A stretch of 64,000 nucleotides of DNA from assembly GCA_020161755.1 (NCBI GenBank), contig JAIUOS010000006.1, positions 1-64,000 on the forward strand, given 5' to 3'. Positions within the stretch are counted from its first letter, which is position 1. The number at the start of each line of letters is the position of its first letter. The notes under the pieces are model-generated. The model had not been told where the DNA came from. It did not search any database and saw only the letters and a list, made by a program, of their open reading frames with translations. Positions 63,369-64,000 of the stretch are shown piece after piece. Both the position numbers and the translations under genes were made by a program. This stretch comes from Actinomycetota bacterium (GTDB taxonomy: Bacteria > Actinomycetota > Actinomycetes > Propionibacteriales > Propionibacteriaceae).

Positions 63369-64000
63369 CGTGCACCGGCGAGACGATCGCCAGCCTGGTG
63401 GACCCGATCTCGATCCGGCTGCCGAGCGTCAGGCTGGCGTGACGTGTGCGCTGGCCGTCGACGGTGACGCCGTTGGTGGAACCGAGGTCCTCGATGGTGA
63501 TCTGCTGGCCGCTGCCGGTGCCCACCACGCCGATGCGGGCGTGCAGGCGGGAGACGCCGGGATCGTTGATGCGCAGGTCGGCCTCGGTGCCGCGTCCGAT
63601 GGTGATGCCGGGCGGGGTGAGCGGGTGGCGGACGCCGTTGACCTCGACGACGAGGTTGGCGGACCGGATCTCGCTCGGGGACGCCTGCTCGGCCGCGTCC
63701 ACGCCGGCGACGGCGGCGGAGGTGATCGTGAACCGGCCGACGGGCAGGCTGGTGTCGAGGCTGTACTCGATCATCACCGGGCCGTTGAAGATGTAGCCGG
63801 AGTCGGCGGCGTAGTCGCGCAGCTGGGGCGCGATCTCGGCGTTGAGGGTCTTGCTGTACGGGGTGAGCCGGTCGTAGTCGTGCTGGGACAGGCCGACGGT
63901 GAACTCGTTGGGGACGAGCTTGCGGTCGCGGCTGAGGAGCTTGGCCTCGGAGTCGAGCTCGCGCTGGAGCCGGGCGGTGATCTCGACGGGCTGCACGTCG
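63361..64000 (-). CDS. fhaA: FHA-domain protein FhaA (DUF3662), cut by the right edge
   Basis: The visible C-terminal 213 residues hold most of the DUF3662 domain (from VEITARLQRELDSEAKLLSR to VGRFTITSA, about the first 120 visible residues) and a complete FHA domain (IGRGTEAD, VSRLHARI, LGSTNGVTVDGQ). The real start lies beyond 64000, since DUF3662 proteins begin further upstream with a helical region. FhaA binds phosphorylated partners of PknB such as the lipid II flippase regulator. The first gene of the operon. Confidence 0.93.
   Translation of the reverse strand, partial: DVQPVEITARLQRELDSEAKLLSRDRKLVPNEFTVGLSQHDYDRLTPYSKTLNAEIAPQLRDYAADSGYIFNGPVMIEYSLDTSLPVGRFTITSAAVAGVDAAEQASPSEIRSANLVVEVNGVRHPLTPPGITIGRGTEADLRINDPGVSRLHARIGVVGTGSGQQITIEDLGSTNGVTVDGQRTRHASLTLGSRIEIGSTRLAIVSPVHDV

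Overview
The window is GC-rich, densely coding DNA from a high-GC Gram-positive bacterium, most likely a Propionibacteriaceae-like actinomycete. This rests on gene content: a crgA / trpG / pknB / pbpA / rodA / pstP / fhaB / fhaA block, a CsoR-type copper operon, a fused CydDC, leaderless-looking promoters, and a mix of fermentative (pyruvate:ferredoxin oxidoreductase) and respiratory (cytochrome bd) genes. In other actinobacteria the pknB-fhaA block lies close to dnaA, and dnaB is also often origin-proximal, so the window probably lies near oriC, although dnaA itself is not present. No insertion sequence, prophage, CRISPR array, rRNA or convincing tRNA was seen.

Layout. 0-3 kb: a possible partial membrane-protein gene at the edge, a TetR regulator, a GH13 amylase-family enzyme, an AraC regulator and a VOC protein. 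3-11 kb: a CPA1 Na+/H+ antiporter with a C-terminal UBP zinc finger, a methyltransferase, three low-complexity or DUF genes (one frameshifted), zwf and a GH15 enzyme. 11-16.4 kb: a PQ-loop/SWEET-like protein, a frameshifted GT-C glycosyltransferase, a CotH-kinase lipoprotein and dnaB. 16.4-19.8 kb: csoR-copZ-copA with a clear CsoR operator. 20-25 kb: a tightly coupled operon of DUF4956, VTC-type polyphosphate polymerase, Cthe_2159-like lipoprotein, phosphodiester glycosidase and GT2-GtrA. 25-33 kb: a GT4 glycosyltransferase, a polytopic membrane protein, nifJ and a GltD-like flavoprotein. 33-38 kb: a small SHOCT protein, an alpha/beta hydrolase and a Zur-controlled znuA-znuC-znuB-zur operon. 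38-45 kb: cydA-cydB-cydDC with a divergent BlaI-family regulator, then a DUF421 protein. 45-52 kb: a YqeY-like protein, a MerR-HEAT fusion, and a TetR regulator with a heterodimeric ABC exporter. 52-64 kb: an S9 peptidase, lysS, crgA, trpG and the pknB-pbpA-rodA-pstP-fhaB-fhaA cell-wall growth and phospho-signalling operon, cut by the right edge.

The most striking feature beyond ordinary genes is the number of palindromic interspersed repeat families in the spacers: GGGGACAGTCCCC hairpins, GGACCGAGTTGGG hairpins in tandem, a composite element of about 85-210 bp in three copies, ACAAACGCCCCCGAA hairpins and GGAATTCC-centred palindromes. Several lie between convergent genes and may act as bidirectional terminators. 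Some have entered coding sequence in frame: both inter-domain linkers of the CydDC fusion are built largely from such repeats (including three tandem 57-bp, 19-codon units), and the C-terminal tail of the VTC polymerase is encoded by a GGGGAC-type hairpin.

The best candidate for a poorly described system is the 20-25 kb operon, perhaps together with the separate CotH kinase. Its parts suggest an envelope polyphosphate or phospho-glycan synthesis and remodelling machine, but that function is inferred from domains only.
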